From: Armatimonadota bacterium
GTDB taxonomy: Bacteria > Armatimonadota > HRBIN16
Length of the DNA stretch: 64,000 nucleotides
Direction: 5' to 3'
Assembly (NCBI GenBank): GCA_026003195.1
Contig: BPGU01000002.1
Location: 930,001 to 994,000 of the forward strand
Positions 29,730 through 38,808 of this stretch are shown here, one piece after another. Both the position numbers and the translations under genes were made by a program. The notes under the pieces were generated by a model. It was not told the DNA's origin. It saw only the letters and a program-made list of their open reading frames with translations, and searched no databases. The number at the start of each line of letters is the position of its first letter. The first letter of the stretch is position 1.

Positions 29730-30588
29730 TGCTCTGGGTGTGTTCTCGGAACGCCGCGATGATGCGATGTGTCACCTCACCGGGCTTGCCCGTGCCAATG
29801 GGGCGCTCGTCCAGTGTCACCATCGGTATGACTTCGGCAGCGGTACCCGTGAGGAACGCTTCGTCGGCGGTATACACGTCGTACAGGGTCATCATGGTCT
29901 CGCGCACAGGAATGCCTCTCTGCTCTGCCAGCATCATCACAGTAGCGCGCGTGATGCCCGCCAGAATGCCTGCGGAAGATGGCGGCGTGTGCAAAACACC
30001 GTTCTTCACGATAAAGATGTTATCGCCGGTGGCTTCTGCCACAAAACCTTCGATGTTCAGCATCAGCCCTTCGCCTGCGCCCACCCGGTTCGCTTCCATC
30101 TTCGCCAGGATGTTGTTGATATATCGTCCCAGCGACTTGATGCGCGGGTCCAGACACTGCGCGGGCGGGATACGAGTGGAAACGGTCACCACGTGCAAGC
30201 CGTTCTCGTACATCTCCGGCGGATAGAGCGCGAGGTCGGCAGTGGAGATGGCAATGGTCGGCTCCAGGCGGATATGTTTGGGATCCAAGCCCAGCCCAAC
30301 GCCTCGCGAAACGGTCACCCGAATGTAACAGTTCGTTTCGCCATTCTCACGCACCACCGACCGGATGCGCTCGGTCATCTCCCCTTTGCTGATGGGGATG
30401 CCAATCATCAACGCACGGGCGCTGTGATACAGGCGATCCACGTGTTCCTGCAGCTTAAAGATGCGTCCATTGTAAACGCGGATGCCCTCAAAAACGCCGT
30501 CGCCGTACAGAAAACCGTGATCGTACAGGTCGATCTTTGCCTCGGCGGGCGAGACCATCTGTCCGTTCAAGTTCACGAAGCGTCGCAT
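29713..30588 (-). CDS. ilvE: Branched-chain amino acid aminotransferase, class IV
   Basis: A 291-residue fold-type IV PLP enzyme. The PLP lysine is Lys 151 in RIKSLGRYINNILAK, with VAEATGDNIFIVKNG near 195 and the phosphate-binding GILAGITRATVM near 220. The order YGDGVFEGIRVYNG at the N-terminus fits branched-chain aminotransferases more than D-amino acid transaminases or aminodeoxychorismate lyase. It transfers the amino group of glutamate to branched-chain 2-oxo acids. ATG at 30588 follows CAGGAGGGGAAGGGA. A strong promoter lies at 30614-30643. Its 3' end overlaps the mcsAB start by 17 bases, so a biosynthetic gene leads the protein quality-control genes in one transcript. Confidence 0.9.
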   Translation of the reverse strand: MRRFVNLNGQMVSPAEAKIDLYDHGFLYGDGVFEGIRVYNGRIFKLQEHVDRLYHSARALMIGIPISKGEMTERIRSVVRENGETNCYIRVTVSRGVGLGLDPKHIRLEPTIAISTADLALYPPEMYENGLHVVTVSTRIPPAQCLDPRIKSLGRYINNILAKMEANRVGAGEGLMLNIEGFVAEATGDNIFIVKNGVLHTPPSSAGILAGITRATVMMLAEQRGIPVRETMMTLYDVYTADEAFLTGTAAEVIPMVTLDERPIGTGKPGEVTHRIIAAFREHTQSSGTPV

Positions 30589-30613
30589 TCCCTTCCCCTC
30601 CTGTAACAGTTTC

Positions 30614-30643
30614 AGTATAACGCGGAGGTGGGGAAAGCGTCAA
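30614..30643 (-). promoter_or_regulatory. Sigma-70-like promoter of ilvE-mcsAB-clpC
   Basis: Minus strand TTGACG (30643-30638), 18 bases, TATACT (30619-30614), about 26 bases before the ilvE start. The GTG at 30628, in frame with lnt on the other strand, lies inside this promoter, which argues against the longer lnt start. Confidence 0.7.
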
Positions 30644-30708
30644 CCTGCCGGGCGCATCGGTCTCTACCCGAGAAGGCTTCCGGGCGCACCGCGCGAAAAT
30701 ACCACAGT

Positions 30709-32187
30709 GTGAAAAAGCTTTTCGTTTTCTTTCTTGGCAGTGTCTTGAGCGCGCTGATGCTGTGGCTGGCGTTCCCGCCGGTGGACTGGGGCTGGCTGGC
30801 GTGGGTGGCGCTGGTGCCTCTGATGCTTGCGCTGCGCTCCCTATCGCGTCCACGACAGGGATGCCTTCTCGGTGCGGTGTGGGGGGGCTGTTTCTATGGC
30901 GTCCTGCTGTGGTGGATGCAGCAGTTTGTGGCGCGATGGACGGGCAGTTTCTGGCTGGGGCTGGCGGCGTGGGGCGCGCTGGTGCTGTCTCAGACGCTGT
31001 TTGCGGGCGCGTTCGGCTGGTTGCACACGCTGGTCAACCGGCTAGTACCGGGATCCACGTTATCGGTTGCGTGGACGGTGGCGTTGTGGGTAGCTATCGA
31101 GTGGCTGCGCGGGGCAGGGGCATGGGGCTTTTTGTGGGGGCAGCTGGCGGTATCGCAACACCGGAACCTCCTGCCCCTGCAGAGCGCAGAGCTGCTGGGC
31201 GCGTGGGGATTGAGTGCGTGGATAGTATGGGTGAACGCGGCTCTCGCAGAGGCAATCGCCCGGCGGAAGCTGCGTCCGCTCATCGGTGCGATACAAATCT
31301 CCTTGCTGCTGCTCCTGTTCGGATGGTGGAGGTTTTCTCTGTCGCCTACCCCGGAACGCCTGACCGCGCTGGTGGTGCAGCCCAACGTGGATACCACCAG
31401 CCAGTGGACTCAGCAGATGCAGGATTCGGTGAAAGATGTGATGACCCGTGTTTTGCGGGATACCGCGACCAGCAGGATAGACCTCGTGCTTTTCCCGGAG
31501 ACGATAGTGCCCGATGCGATGGCATATCCCTTCTCCGAGCGGATAGCCCAGGTCAATGCACAGGGTGCAACCGTGCTCATCGGCAGCTTCACCGAGGAAG
31601 AAGGGCGTAGCTACAACAGCGTGATTGCGTTTGCCCCCGACGGGCTGGTGGAGTCGTACCGCAAACAACACCTTGTCCCGTGGGGCGAGTATGTGCCCTT
31701 CCGCCGCTGGACGCCCTGGGTAGAGCATTTTGGGGTTGTCAGCGCGGACGTTTCGCCCGGAGAGAAGCCCGTGTTGTTAACCTCCTGGCGCATCGGCACG
31801 CCAGTCTGTTTCGAGTCCACGTTGCCCCGCATCTCCTGCGAAATGGTGAGGCAGGGGGCGCGCCTGCTATGTGTGGTGACCAACGACACGTGGTTCGGAC
31901 ACGCGCCTGCTGCGGAACAGCACCTTGCCTTTTGCGCCCTGCGAGCGGTGGAGACACGTCGATGGGTCTTGCGCTCTGCCACCACGGGTATTTCCGCAGT
32001 GTTCGACGCACAGGGACGATGCCTCCAGCGGGCGAATTTGTTCACCGAAGCGCAGCTCCGAGCCGAGGGCGTGGAACTGAGGCAGGAAAGGACGCTGTAC
32101 GTGAGACTGGGGGACCAGATGTCCGCAGCGCTTATCGTGGTTCTGTGCACCCTGTCAGGAGCTGTTTTTCGTGAGCGCAAGCAGTAG
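30709..32187 (+). CDS. lnt: Apolipoprotein N-acyltransferase
   Basis: About 492 residues. Six to seven N-terminal hydrophobic segments (residues 1-210) are followed by a nitrilase-fold domain exposed outside. The Glu-Lys-Cys triad is present: Glu 264 in VLFPETIVP, Lys 319 in YRKQHLVPWGEYVPF and Cys 367 in GTPVCFEST. Lnt adds the third acyl chain to the N-terminal Cys of lipoproteins, a step mostly found in Gram-negative (diderm) bacteria, which fits an Armatimonadota host. The GTG at 30709 opens MKKLFVFFLGSVLSALMLWL; a longer GTG start at 30628 adds 27 polar residues and lies in the ilvE promoter. No ribosome binding site is clear for either. A small lipoprotein gene is at 39892. Confidence 0.92.
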   Translation: MKKLFVFFLGSVLSALMLWLAFPPVDWGWLAWVALVPLMLALRSLSRPRQGCLLGAVWGGCFYGVLLWWMQQFVARWTGSFWLGLAAWGALVLSQTLFAGAFGWLHTLVNRLVPGSTLSVAWTVALWVAIEWLRGAGAWGFLWGQLAVSQHRNLLPLQSAELLGAWGLSAWIVWVNAALAEAIARRKLRPLIGAIQISLLLLLFGWWRFSLSPTPERLTALVVQPNVDTTSQWTQQMQDSVKDVMTRVLRDTATSRIDLVLFPETIVPDAMAYPFSERIAQVNAQGATVLIGSFTEEEGRSYNSVIAFAPDGLVESYRKQHLVPWGEYVPFRRWTPWVEHFGVVSADVSPGEKPVLLTSWRIGTPVCFESTLPRISCEMVRQGARLLCVVTNDTWFGHAPAAEQHLAFCALRAVETRRWVLRSATTGISAVFDAQGRCLQRANLFTEAQLRAEGVELRQERTLYVRLGDQMSAALIVVLCTLSGAVFRERKQ

Positions 32188-32212
32188 AACTGCCCACAGT
32201 GTTCTCCAGGGT

Positions 32213-32242
32213 TTGTATCGGCTACGCCAGATGCGCTATACT
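32213..32242 (+). promoter_or_regulatory. Promoter of the molybdopterin oxidoreductase gene
   Basis: TTGTAT (32213-32218), 18 bases, TATACT (32237-32242), about 25 bases after the end of lnt and 32 bases before the ATG at 32274. Confidence 0.6.
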
Positions 32243-32273
32243 ATCCTCAAAGACGACCCGTGGAGCCCAGACC

Positions 32274-34358
32274 ATGCCTGAGATACGCGAAGTGAAAACC
32301 GTTTGCCCGCATGATTGTCCCGACACCTGTGCGATGCTCGCTCGCGTGCAGGGTGACCGCCTTTTAGGTGTGCGCGGCAACCCGGAGCATCCTGTGACAC
32401 GCGGCTACCTGTGCTGCAAGGTAAACCACTACGAGGAGCGCGTGTACAGTCCCGACCGGGTGCTGTATCCGCATAAGCGGGTGGGCGCAAAGGGCGAGGG
32501 CAGATTCGAGCGCATCTCGTGGGAGGAAGCGCTGGACACCATCGTCGCGCGGTGGAAGCAGATTATCGACAGGTACGGTGCAGAAGCCATCCTGCCGTAC
32601 TCCTACGCAGGCACCATGGGCGTAGTGAACATGTCTGCCTGCGATGGGCGTTTGTGGAATCGGCTGGGCGCAAGCCGCCTGCTGCGCACAATCTGTTCCA
32701 CTGCTGCCGAGGCAGGCTATGACTACACGATGGGCTGGTCAGGCGGTATCGACCCCGAAAGCTTCATCTACTCCAGAACGATTATCGTCTGGGGGATGAA
32801 CCCCGCCAGCACCGGCACGCACCAGATGGCTCTCTTGCGTGAGGCGCAAAAGCGCGGAGCCACCCTCATTGTGATAGACCCCTTCCGCACCCGTACCGCC
32901 GAGTGCGCCAACTGGCACGTGCACCTCGAGCACGGCACGGACAGCGCGCTCGCGCTGGGCATGATGCATGTGATCTTCCGAGAAGGGCTACACGATGAGC
33001 AGTTCCTGCGGGAGTATACCGTCGGGTGGGAAGCGCTTCGCGAACGGGTCATGCACGAATATGCTCCGGGCACAGTGGCTCAAATAACGGGCGTCCCCGC
33101 AGAGGACATCGAACGCCTCGCCATCACGTACGCCACGCAACGCCCGTCCGCCATCCGACTGGGCTACGGCATCGCCCGCAACACCAACGGCGGCATGATG
33201 ATTCGCACCATCACCTGCCTTCCTGCCATCATCGGCGCGTGGAGGGAGCTGGGTGGGGGACTGTTGCTCTCCACCAGCGCGCACTTTCCCCTCAACATGA
33301 AGGCAGTGAAACGCCCTGACCTGTTGCAGGACAACCCACGTGCGGTGAACATGAACCAGCTGGGCGAGGCGTTGCTGACGCTGGACAACCCGCCGATAAT
33401 GGCGCTCTACGTGTACAACTCTAATCCGGCTGCGGTCGCTCCCAATAGTAACCGCGTGATAGAGGGCATGTTGCGCGAAGACCTGTTTACCGTCGTGCAC
33501 GAACAACTCTGGACAGATACCGCCCGCCTGGCGGACATCGTTTTACCTGCCACCACGCAGATGGAGCATCTGGACCTACACACCGCGTATGGTCATCTCT
33601 ACGTGCAGCTGAATCAGCCGGCGATCCCGCCCCTTGGCGAGAGCCGACCCAACTGGGACGTGCTCTCGGAACTGGCGAGGCGGTTGGGCTTTCAGGAGCA
33701 ATGCTTCCGCGACACCGCCGAAGAGATTATCCGTCAGGCTCTGGATAGCGACCACCCCTACCTGCAGGGTATCACCTACGAGTATCTGCAGGAGCATGGC
33801 TTCGCCAAACTCCAAACACCCTCCGACCCGTTCGCCCCTTATCTGCATGGCGAGCCACACTTCCGCACCCCTTCGGGCAAAATAGAACTGTACTCGGAGC
33901 GGGCGAAACGGGACGGCTACGATCCCCTGCCTGTATACACCCCCGCTGAAGAGCATGGGGTGAACCGAACGCGCTACCCTCTGAAATTGATGACACCTGC
34001 CGCGCACCATTTCCTGAACACCTCTTTCGCCAATCTGGAGCGGATGCAAAAGGGCGAGCGCGAACCGCGTCTGTGGATGCATCCCCAGGATGCCGAGGCG
34101 CGAGGTATCCAGCAAGGCGATTGGGTACGCGCCTACAACCAGCGCGGAGAGGTACTGCTGCGGGCGATGGTCAGCGCGGAGCATGTGCGCCCCGGCACCA
34201 CATGGTCACCCTCCCTGTGGTGGCACCGGGATAGCCCGGGGGGACGTAATGTGAACACCCTGACCTCCGACAGGTTGGCTGACATGGGAGGCGGTTCAAC
34301 GTTCCACACGTGCTATGTTCAGGTGGAGAAGGTGGACGCAGAGATGGCTAGCGGATAA
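32274..34358 (+). CDS. Molybdopterin-containing oxidoreductase, DMSO reductase superfamily
   Basis: A 694-residue catalytic subunit. The N-terminal 4Fe-4S motif is CPHDCPDTC (Cys 11, 15, 19) with a fourth Cys at 47 or 48 in GYLCCK. The molybdopterin domains follow, with NPASTGTHQM and VIDPFRTRTAECA (cofactor-binding), and a C-terminal dinucleotide-binding beta barrel with PLKLMTPAAHHFLNTSFANL. There is no twin-arginine signal, so it should be cytoplasmic. No electron-transfer or membrane subunit is adjacent, which is unusual; similar single-gene members have unknown substrates. ATG at 32274 follows GTGGAG at 8 bases. An upstream in-frame start would fall before the promoter. It overlaps the convergent nuclease gene by 11 bases. 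Confidence 0.88.
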   Translation: MPEIREVKTVCPHDCPDTCAMLARVQGDRLLGVRGNPEHPVTRGYLCCKVNHYEERVYSPDRVLYPHKRVGAKGEGRFERISWEEALDTIVARWKQIIDRYGAEAILPYSYAGTMGVVNMSACDGRLWNRLGASRLLRTICSTAAEAGYDYTMGWSGGIDPESFIYSRTIIVWGMNPASTGTHQMALLREAQKRGATLIVIDPFRTRTAECANWHVHLEHGTDSALALGMMHVIFREGLHDEQFLREYTVGWEALRERVMHEYAPGTVAQITGVPAEDIERLAITYATQRPSAIRLGYGIARNTNGGMMIRTITCLPAIIGAWRELGGGLLLSTSAHFPLNMKAVKRPDLLQDNPRAVNMNQLGEALLTLDNPPIMALYVYNSNPAAVAPNSNRVIEGMLREDLFTVVHEQLWTDTARLADIVLPATTQMEHLDLHTAYGHLYVQLNQPAIPPLGESRPNWDVLSELARRLGFQEQCFRDTAEEIIRQALDSDHPYLQGITYEYLQEHGFAKLQTPSDPFAPYLHGEPHFRTPSGKIELYSERAKRDGYDPLPVYTPAEEHGVNRTRYPLKLMTPAAHHFLNTSFANLERMQKGEREPRLWMHPQDAEARGIQQGDWVRAYNQRGEVLLRAMVSAEHVRPGTTWSPSLWWHRDSPGGRNVNTLTSDRLADMGGGSTFHTCYVQVEKVDAEMASG

Positions 34359-35286
34359 CGAGTGTGCCTTCCACCACCTCGCCCCGGGTGTTCACCAGCC
34401 CTATTCCAGATTCTTGAGCAGCTTCTACTGCTGCAGGGTCTGGGCGCATGGCAAACAGGTAAGGCAGATACGGAGGGCTAAAACCTGCTGCCTGCATCCC
34501 GAGGCGAAAACTGTCAGACTGAACCCTTTGTGCCCAGGCGTAAACATCACCTTTGCCCAAACGGGTTTTGCTTTCAATCACCACCGAGATACTCTCGCCT
34601 TCAGGGGTTTCACCAATCAGCACAACGTCCACTTCCCCATCAAAGCGTGCCGACCGATACCCAGCCGCAAAACGGTAACCCTTCTGCTTTAGTACCCACC
34701 AGACCATATCTTCCGCTTCCTCTTCCAGGCTCATCCCCACACGCGCAGCGAGATTCCTGAGCTCCTTGCTCATTTCATCGAGGCGACGGTCAGTACTGCT
34801 CCGGTAGGCAATGAACTCCTCTGTCAGCTTCTTCTGCGCTTCCGCCAGTTCGCGCACCGTCTCAGACAACTCGGCAAAACGAGCGTCAGTCTGCGCACGG
34901 TATGCGACAAATTCCTCAGCAAGTCGCTTCTGCGACTCCACCAGTTCGCGGATGGACTGGTCTGTCTGCAACCGATAGGAGGCAAATTCCTCAGCAAGCC
35001 GCTTCTGCGACTCCACCAGTTCGCGGATGGACTGGTCTGTCTGCAACCGATAGGAAGCAAATTCCTCAGCAAGCCGCCGCTGCTCCTCCACCAGCACACG
35101 AACTTCTGCGGTAAGGGCAGCCAGCTGCTCGTCTGTGCGTTGCTGTGCCTGAAGGAGCAACTGCACTTGATGGGGCAGGGCAAGAAACTCCTCTCCCAAC
35201 AAGTTGTCCAGCAGCCTCGCACGCCACTCGGGGTGCTGTTGCAGGATTTGTAACAAGTCTTCAAACTCGTTGATGGTAAAAGGCAT
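34348..35286 (-). CDS. Coiled-coil protein with C-terminal PD-(D/E)XK nuclease-like domain
   Basis: About 312 residues. Residues 1-45 form a small domain (MPFTINEFEDLLQIL), 45-200 a coiled coil built of 25-residue repeats (QKRLAEEFASYRLQTDQSIR), and 200-312 an endonuclease-like fold with FDGEVDVVLIG and VVIESKTR, i.e. the Asp and Glu-x-Lys of PD-(D/E)XK enzymes. Related proteins (DUF3782-like) are common in cyanobacteria and thermophiles, function unknown. ATG at 35286 follows AGGTGAGCAGAGG. The two best coiled-coil repeats are nearly identical at DNA level. An extended -10 promoter lies at 35306-35314. It could be a restriction-type or a DNA repair nuclease. Confidence 0.75.
   Translation of the reverse strand: MPFTINEFEDLLQILQQHPEWRARLLDNLLGEEFLALPHQVQLLLQAQQRTDEQLAALTAEVRVLVEEQRRLAEEFASYRLQTDQSIRELVESQKRLAEEFASYRLQTDQSIRELVESQKRLAEEFVAYRAQTDARFAELSETVRELAEAQKKLTEEFIAYRSSTDRRLDEMSKELRNLAARVGMSLEEEAEDMVWWVLKQKGYRFAAGYRSARFDGEVDVVLIGETPEGESISVVIESKTRLGKGDVYAWAQRVQSDSFRLGMQAAGFSPPYLPYLFAMRPDPAAVEAAQESGIGLVNTRGEVVEGTLVIR
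34925..35074. repeat. Two tandem 75-bp repeats within the coiled-coil gene
   Basis: Copies at 34925-34999 and 35000-35074 differ at one position (G/A in AGGAGGCAAA versus AGGAAGCAAA). They encode two identical 25-residue heptad-type blocks. More degenerate copies flank both sides at the protein level, so the repeat number can probably change by slippage or recombination without breaking the frame. Confidence 0.9.
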
Positions 35287-35305
35287 CCTCTGCTCACCTG
35301 AGGCT

Positions 35306-35314
35306 ATTATACCA
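35306..35314 (-). promoter_or_regulatory. Extended -10 promoter of the coiled-coil nuclease gene
   Basis: Minus strand TGGTATAAT, an exact TGnTATAAT, about 20 bases upstream of the ATG at 35286. No good -35. Confidence 0.5.
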
Positions 35315-35394
35315 TACCAGCGCGTGAGCGTGACTCCCGCGGAATATGCCATAATCTATAGCGTAACTCCATACAGCACACAAGGGGAAGAGGT

Positions 35395-38300
35395 ATGAAA
35401 CGGACATTCGCATCGGCGATTCTCGTCGTGCTCTGGCTACTGGTGGCCATAGCCGCGACGGCACAAGAGAAAGTGTCTCTGCAGTATAAGGCACAGAAAG
35501 GTCAGAAGATGACCTACCGTCTGGAAGCCGACCTCAGCAGCGAGTTCGGCGGACAGAAGATTCAGGTGCTCATCAAGCAAACTTCTGTAGACGAAATCCT
35601 CGATGTGTCCGCTTCAGGCGAAATCACACGCCAGTCGGTGGATGAAGAGGTAGAGATGACCGTCAACGGTCAGAAGATGCCTGCCTCTGAGGAGGCAAGC
35701 AAGCGACGCACCATTACCGTCACCAAACCCGATGGCACGCTGGTTTCAGTGAAATGGGAAGGGGGACGTGAACCCACCGAAGCAGAGCGCAAGGCGCAGA
35801 TGCGCTTGATGCAATCCACCCAGATAGTCTTTTCGCCCAACCCTGTCGGCGTTGGCGATAAGTGGACGCGCGAATACCAGGAAGACGCCGAAAAGGGCAC
35901 CCCCGGCGCGGTAGCCGAGTATGAGCTGCTCGCCCTAGAGAAGACCAGAGGCGTGGACACGGCGAAACTGCGCTACACCTACCGTGAGACGGGACGAGAA
36001 AAGAACCTGAGCCTGCAAGGCGAGGTGTGGGTGGAGGTTGCCTCGGGGGACATTGTGGTGATGAACTTGCGGGTGGAAAACTTCCCCTTCGCCCCCTCCG
36101 AGCAGGCTCCAACCTTCAGCGGCACGCTGCGTGCGGAGCGTACGGGGGGCAGCCCCATCGGTGGAGCGGCAGCGGCTGCGCAACCTGCCGAAGCTCCGAA
36201 GAAGAAGGAAAAGAGCATCGAAGAGGTGGTGAAGGACACCGAGAAGATAGAGGGCGTGTTCACCCTCTACCGCAAGAAAGAGGCTGGTAAAGATACCCTC
36301 TACATGGAGATTCGCGAAGACCAGCTGGATCAGCTGATGCTGCTGCAGGTCACACAGAGCACGGGCACGGGAGGTTACTCCCTCGCCGCAGGCAACCCCA
36401 TAGACGATATCCTCTTCAAGTTCGTCAAACGCGACGAGCAGATTCTGATGGTCGTGCCCAACATCCGCTTCCGCGCTGACGAACGACAGCCCATTGCCCG
36501 CGCTGTCAAGCGCTCTTTTGCCGATGCCTATCTGGAAGCTTTCCGCGTGGAGGCGCGCAGTGAAGAGCGCAAAAGCCTGCTCATCAACGTCAGCGACCTG
36601 TTCCGCTCGGACATCGCGCAGATTACCCGACTGGCACAGGCAGCCGGAGGCGCATACAGCATCGACCGCGAAAAGACGGTCATCAGCGCTATCAAGAACT
36701 TCCCCAACAATCTGGTGGTGCAAACCGCTTATCATCTGGTGCGCGCAGGGGGAGGTGGTGGAGGCTCGCCCTTCTCCATTCCGGGCATGAGCTCTGGCGC
36801 ACCGCTCGCTGACCCGCGTAGCCTGCCTCTGGATGTCACCTACAATCTCTTCTTCCTGCCCGACAACGGCTACCGCCCGCGACTGGCAGACCCGCGCGTG
36901 GGCTACTTCGTGACCGAGTTTCAGGACTTCACACAGGACAAGGACGATCAGACCACGCGCTATATCCTGCGCTGGCATTTGGAAAAAGCCGACCCGAACG
37001 CGCCACTCTCGCCTCCCAAGGAGCCTATCGTCTTCTGGCTGGATAACGCCATACCCACCGAATATCGCGATGCGGTGCGTGAGGGCATCCTCTGGTGGAA
37101 CAAGGCGTTCGAGCGCATCGGCATCAAAGATGCTATCGTGGTCCAGCAGATACCCGAGGATGCCGACTGGGACCATGCGGATATGCGCTATAACGTCATC
37201 CGCTGGGTGACTTCGCCCTCTTCGGGCTATGCCGTGGCGCTGTTCCGGGCGAACCCGCTCACCGGGCAGATCCTCAACGCCAGCATCACCGTAGACGCCA
37301 ACATGACGCGCTTCGCCCGCACCGAGTTCAAACGCATGATTAATCCGCTCAGCGCGTTTGACCCAGAACCATTGCCTGCCAACCCCTTCTTGTGTAGCAT
37401 GGCGGAAGAGGCGGCTTATCAGGCGTGGTTCGGTGCCACGGCGATGAAGCTGATGCAGTCGTCACGCTCTACACGCATCTCCGAGTCGGAGTACGTGAAG
37501 CAGTATATCCGTGAGGTCGTGGCGCATGAGATGGGGCACATCCTGGGGTTGCGCCATAACTTCGTCGCCAGCACGCTGCATTCCACCGCGGATTTGGCAA
37601 ACGCCGACCGGATCAACCATTTGGGCATGACAGCTTCGGTAATGGACTATACGCCGGTGAACATCATCGCGCTGCACTCGCCGCGCTCGGCGTACTGGAC
37701 GCAAGGGCTGGGCGTGTACGACTACTGGGCGATAGAGTACGGCTACAAGCCCAGCAAGGCGGTCTCCCCTGAGGCGGAGCTGCCCATGTTGCGCGCGATT
37801 GCCCGCCGTTGCACGGAGCCGGGACTGGCGTACATGGGCGACGAGTTCGCCGACAACGTGGACCCGCTGATCACCCGCTTTGACCTGGGCAAGGACCCGC
37901 TGGAGTACTGGGCGACCATCTTCAGAGACGTCAGCCGCATGATACCCCAGCTGCCCGCCAAGGCGGTGAAGCCCGGCGAGAACTACTACGAGCTGACCCG
38001 CAGCTTCAACGGATTGCTCTCCATGTATGCGCGTGCGGCAAACGCTGTCTCGCGCTACATCGGGGGCGTGCGCCTGCGCCAGAACCATCGCGGCGATCCG
38101 AAAGAGAAACCGCCCGTGGTACCTCTCAGCGCCGCCGAGCAAAAGCGCGCCCTGGCGCTGTTGACACAGTACGTCTTCTCGCCCAGGGCGTTGAACTTCC
38201 CCAAAGAGGTGTATCTGAAGCTGGCTCCAGACCCCTACCCGGACTATGCCAGCTTCCTCACCAGCCGCCCTCGCCTGGACGCGCCGGTGCGGGATACACT

Positions 38301-38754
38301 CTCTGGCATTCAGGTGCGCACCCTGCGTCGGCTTTTCAGCGAGCAAACGCTCAGCCAGATTGCCAACAACGAGTTTAAGGCGCGCAAGCCGGAGGAGACG
38401 TTGAGCATGACCGCGCTCTTCGAGCAGGTCAGCAACGCAATCAATGCGGAAATCATCAACGGCACCAGCGTGCCCGCGCTGCGCAGACTGCTGCAGAGGA
38501 CGTACCTGCGCACGCTGGCGGACATGCTGGTCAACCCCGATTCGGAGGCGCCGGACGATGCGAAGATGCTGGCTCGCTATCACCTGCGCCGTTTAAAGAA
38601 CCAGATACAGGCGGTGCGCAACCGACCGCTGGATACTGCGACGCGCGTACATCTGGACGAGATGCTGAGCGAGATCGATCGCGTGCTCCGTGCGCAATAC
38701 ACTATCGGTTCCGCCTCAGAACCTGCACCCACAACCGTTCTTCCGCGCAGGTAA
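35395..38754 (+). CDS. Exported zinc-dependent metalloprotease, DUF5117/DUF4953 type
   Basis: A 1119-residue protein. A signal peptide (RTFASAILVVLWLLVAIAATA, cleaved before QEK) precedes an N-terminal beta-rich domain of about 240 residues resembling DUF6263 (LQYKAQKGQKMTYRLEADLS). After a linker PAEAPKKKEKSIEEV comes the metzincin-like part with FTLYRKKEAGKDTLYMEI, then the zinc site HEMGHILGLRH (His 711, 715, 721; Glu 712) and the Met-turn SVMDYTP (Met 750). The C-terminal 300 residues are helical. Such proteases are typical of Bacteroidetes and Planctomycetes; substrates are unknown. ATG at 35395 follows GGGGAAGAGGT. A stem-loop terminator follows. The N-terminal domain fusion is less common in the family. 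Confidence 0.88.
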   Translation: MKRTFASAILVVLWLLVAIAATAQEKVSLQYKAQKGQKMTYRLEADLSSEFGGQKIQVLIKQTSVDEILDVSASGEITRQSVDEEVEMTVNGQKMPASEEASKRRTITVTKPDGTLVSVKWEGGREPTEAERKAQMRLMQSTQIVFSPNPVGVGDKWTREYQEDAEKGTPGAVAEYELLALEKTRGVDTAKLRYTYRETGREKNLSLQGEVWVEVASGDIVVMNLRVENFPFAPSEQAPTFSGTLRAERTGGSPIGGAAAAAQPAEAPKKKEKSIEEVVKDTEKIEGVFTLYRKKEAGKDTLYMEIREDQLDQLMLLQVTQSTGTGGYSLAAGNPIDDILFKFVKRDEQILMVVPNIRFRADERQPIARAVKRSFADAYLEAFRVEARSEERKSLLINVSDLFRSDIAQITRLAQAAGGAYSIDREKTVISAIKNFPNNLVVQTAYHLVRAGGGGGGSPFSIPGMSSGAPLADPRSLPLDVTYNLFFLPDNGYRPRLADPRVGYFVTEFQDFTQDKDDQTTRYILRWHLEKADPNAPLSPPKEPIVFWLDNAIPTEYRDAVREGILWWNKAFERIGIKDAIVVQQIPEDADWDHADMRYNVIRWVTSPSSGYAVALFRANPLTGQILNASITVDANMTRFARTEFKRMINPLSAFDPEPLPANPFLCSMAEEAAYQAWFGATAMKLMQSSRSTRISESEYVKQYIREVVAHEMGHILGLRHNFVASTLHSTADLANADRINHLGMTASVMDYTPVNIIALHSPRSAYWTQGLGVYDYWAIEYGYKPSKAVSPEAELPMLRAIARRCTEPGLAYMGDEFADNVDPLITRFDLGKDPLEYWATIFRDVSRMIPQLPAKAVKPGENYYELTRSFNGLLSMYARAANAVSRYIGGVRLRQNHRGDPKEKPPVVPLSAAEQKRALALLTQYVFSPRALNFPKEVYLKLAPDPYPDYASFLTSRPRLDAPVRDTLSGIQVRTLRRLFSEQTLSQIANNEFKARKPEETLSMTALFEQVSNAINAEIINGTSVPALRRLLQRTYLRTLADMLVNPDSEAPDDAKMLARYHLRRLKNQIQAVRNRPLDTATRVHLDEMLSEIDRVLRAQYTIGSASEPAPTTVLPRR

Positions 38755-38759
38755 AGTTC

Positions 38760-38808
38760 CAGCAGGAGGGTGGTCTGTCTGCGAAATGTCAACAGCACCC
38801 TCCTGCTG
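38760..38808 (+). terminator. Stem-loop after the metalloprotease gene
   Basis: CAGCAGGAGGGTG and CACCCTCCTGCTG form a perfect 13-bp stem with a 23-base loop, starting 6 bases after the stop codon. There is no T tract, so termination efficiency is uncertain. Confidence 0.6.

Noticed and set aside
30628-30708. Longer N-terminus of lnt from the GTG at 30628
   Set aside because: It adds 27 polar residues before the first membrane segment, has no properly spaced ribosome binding site, and lies inside the divergent ilvE promoter.
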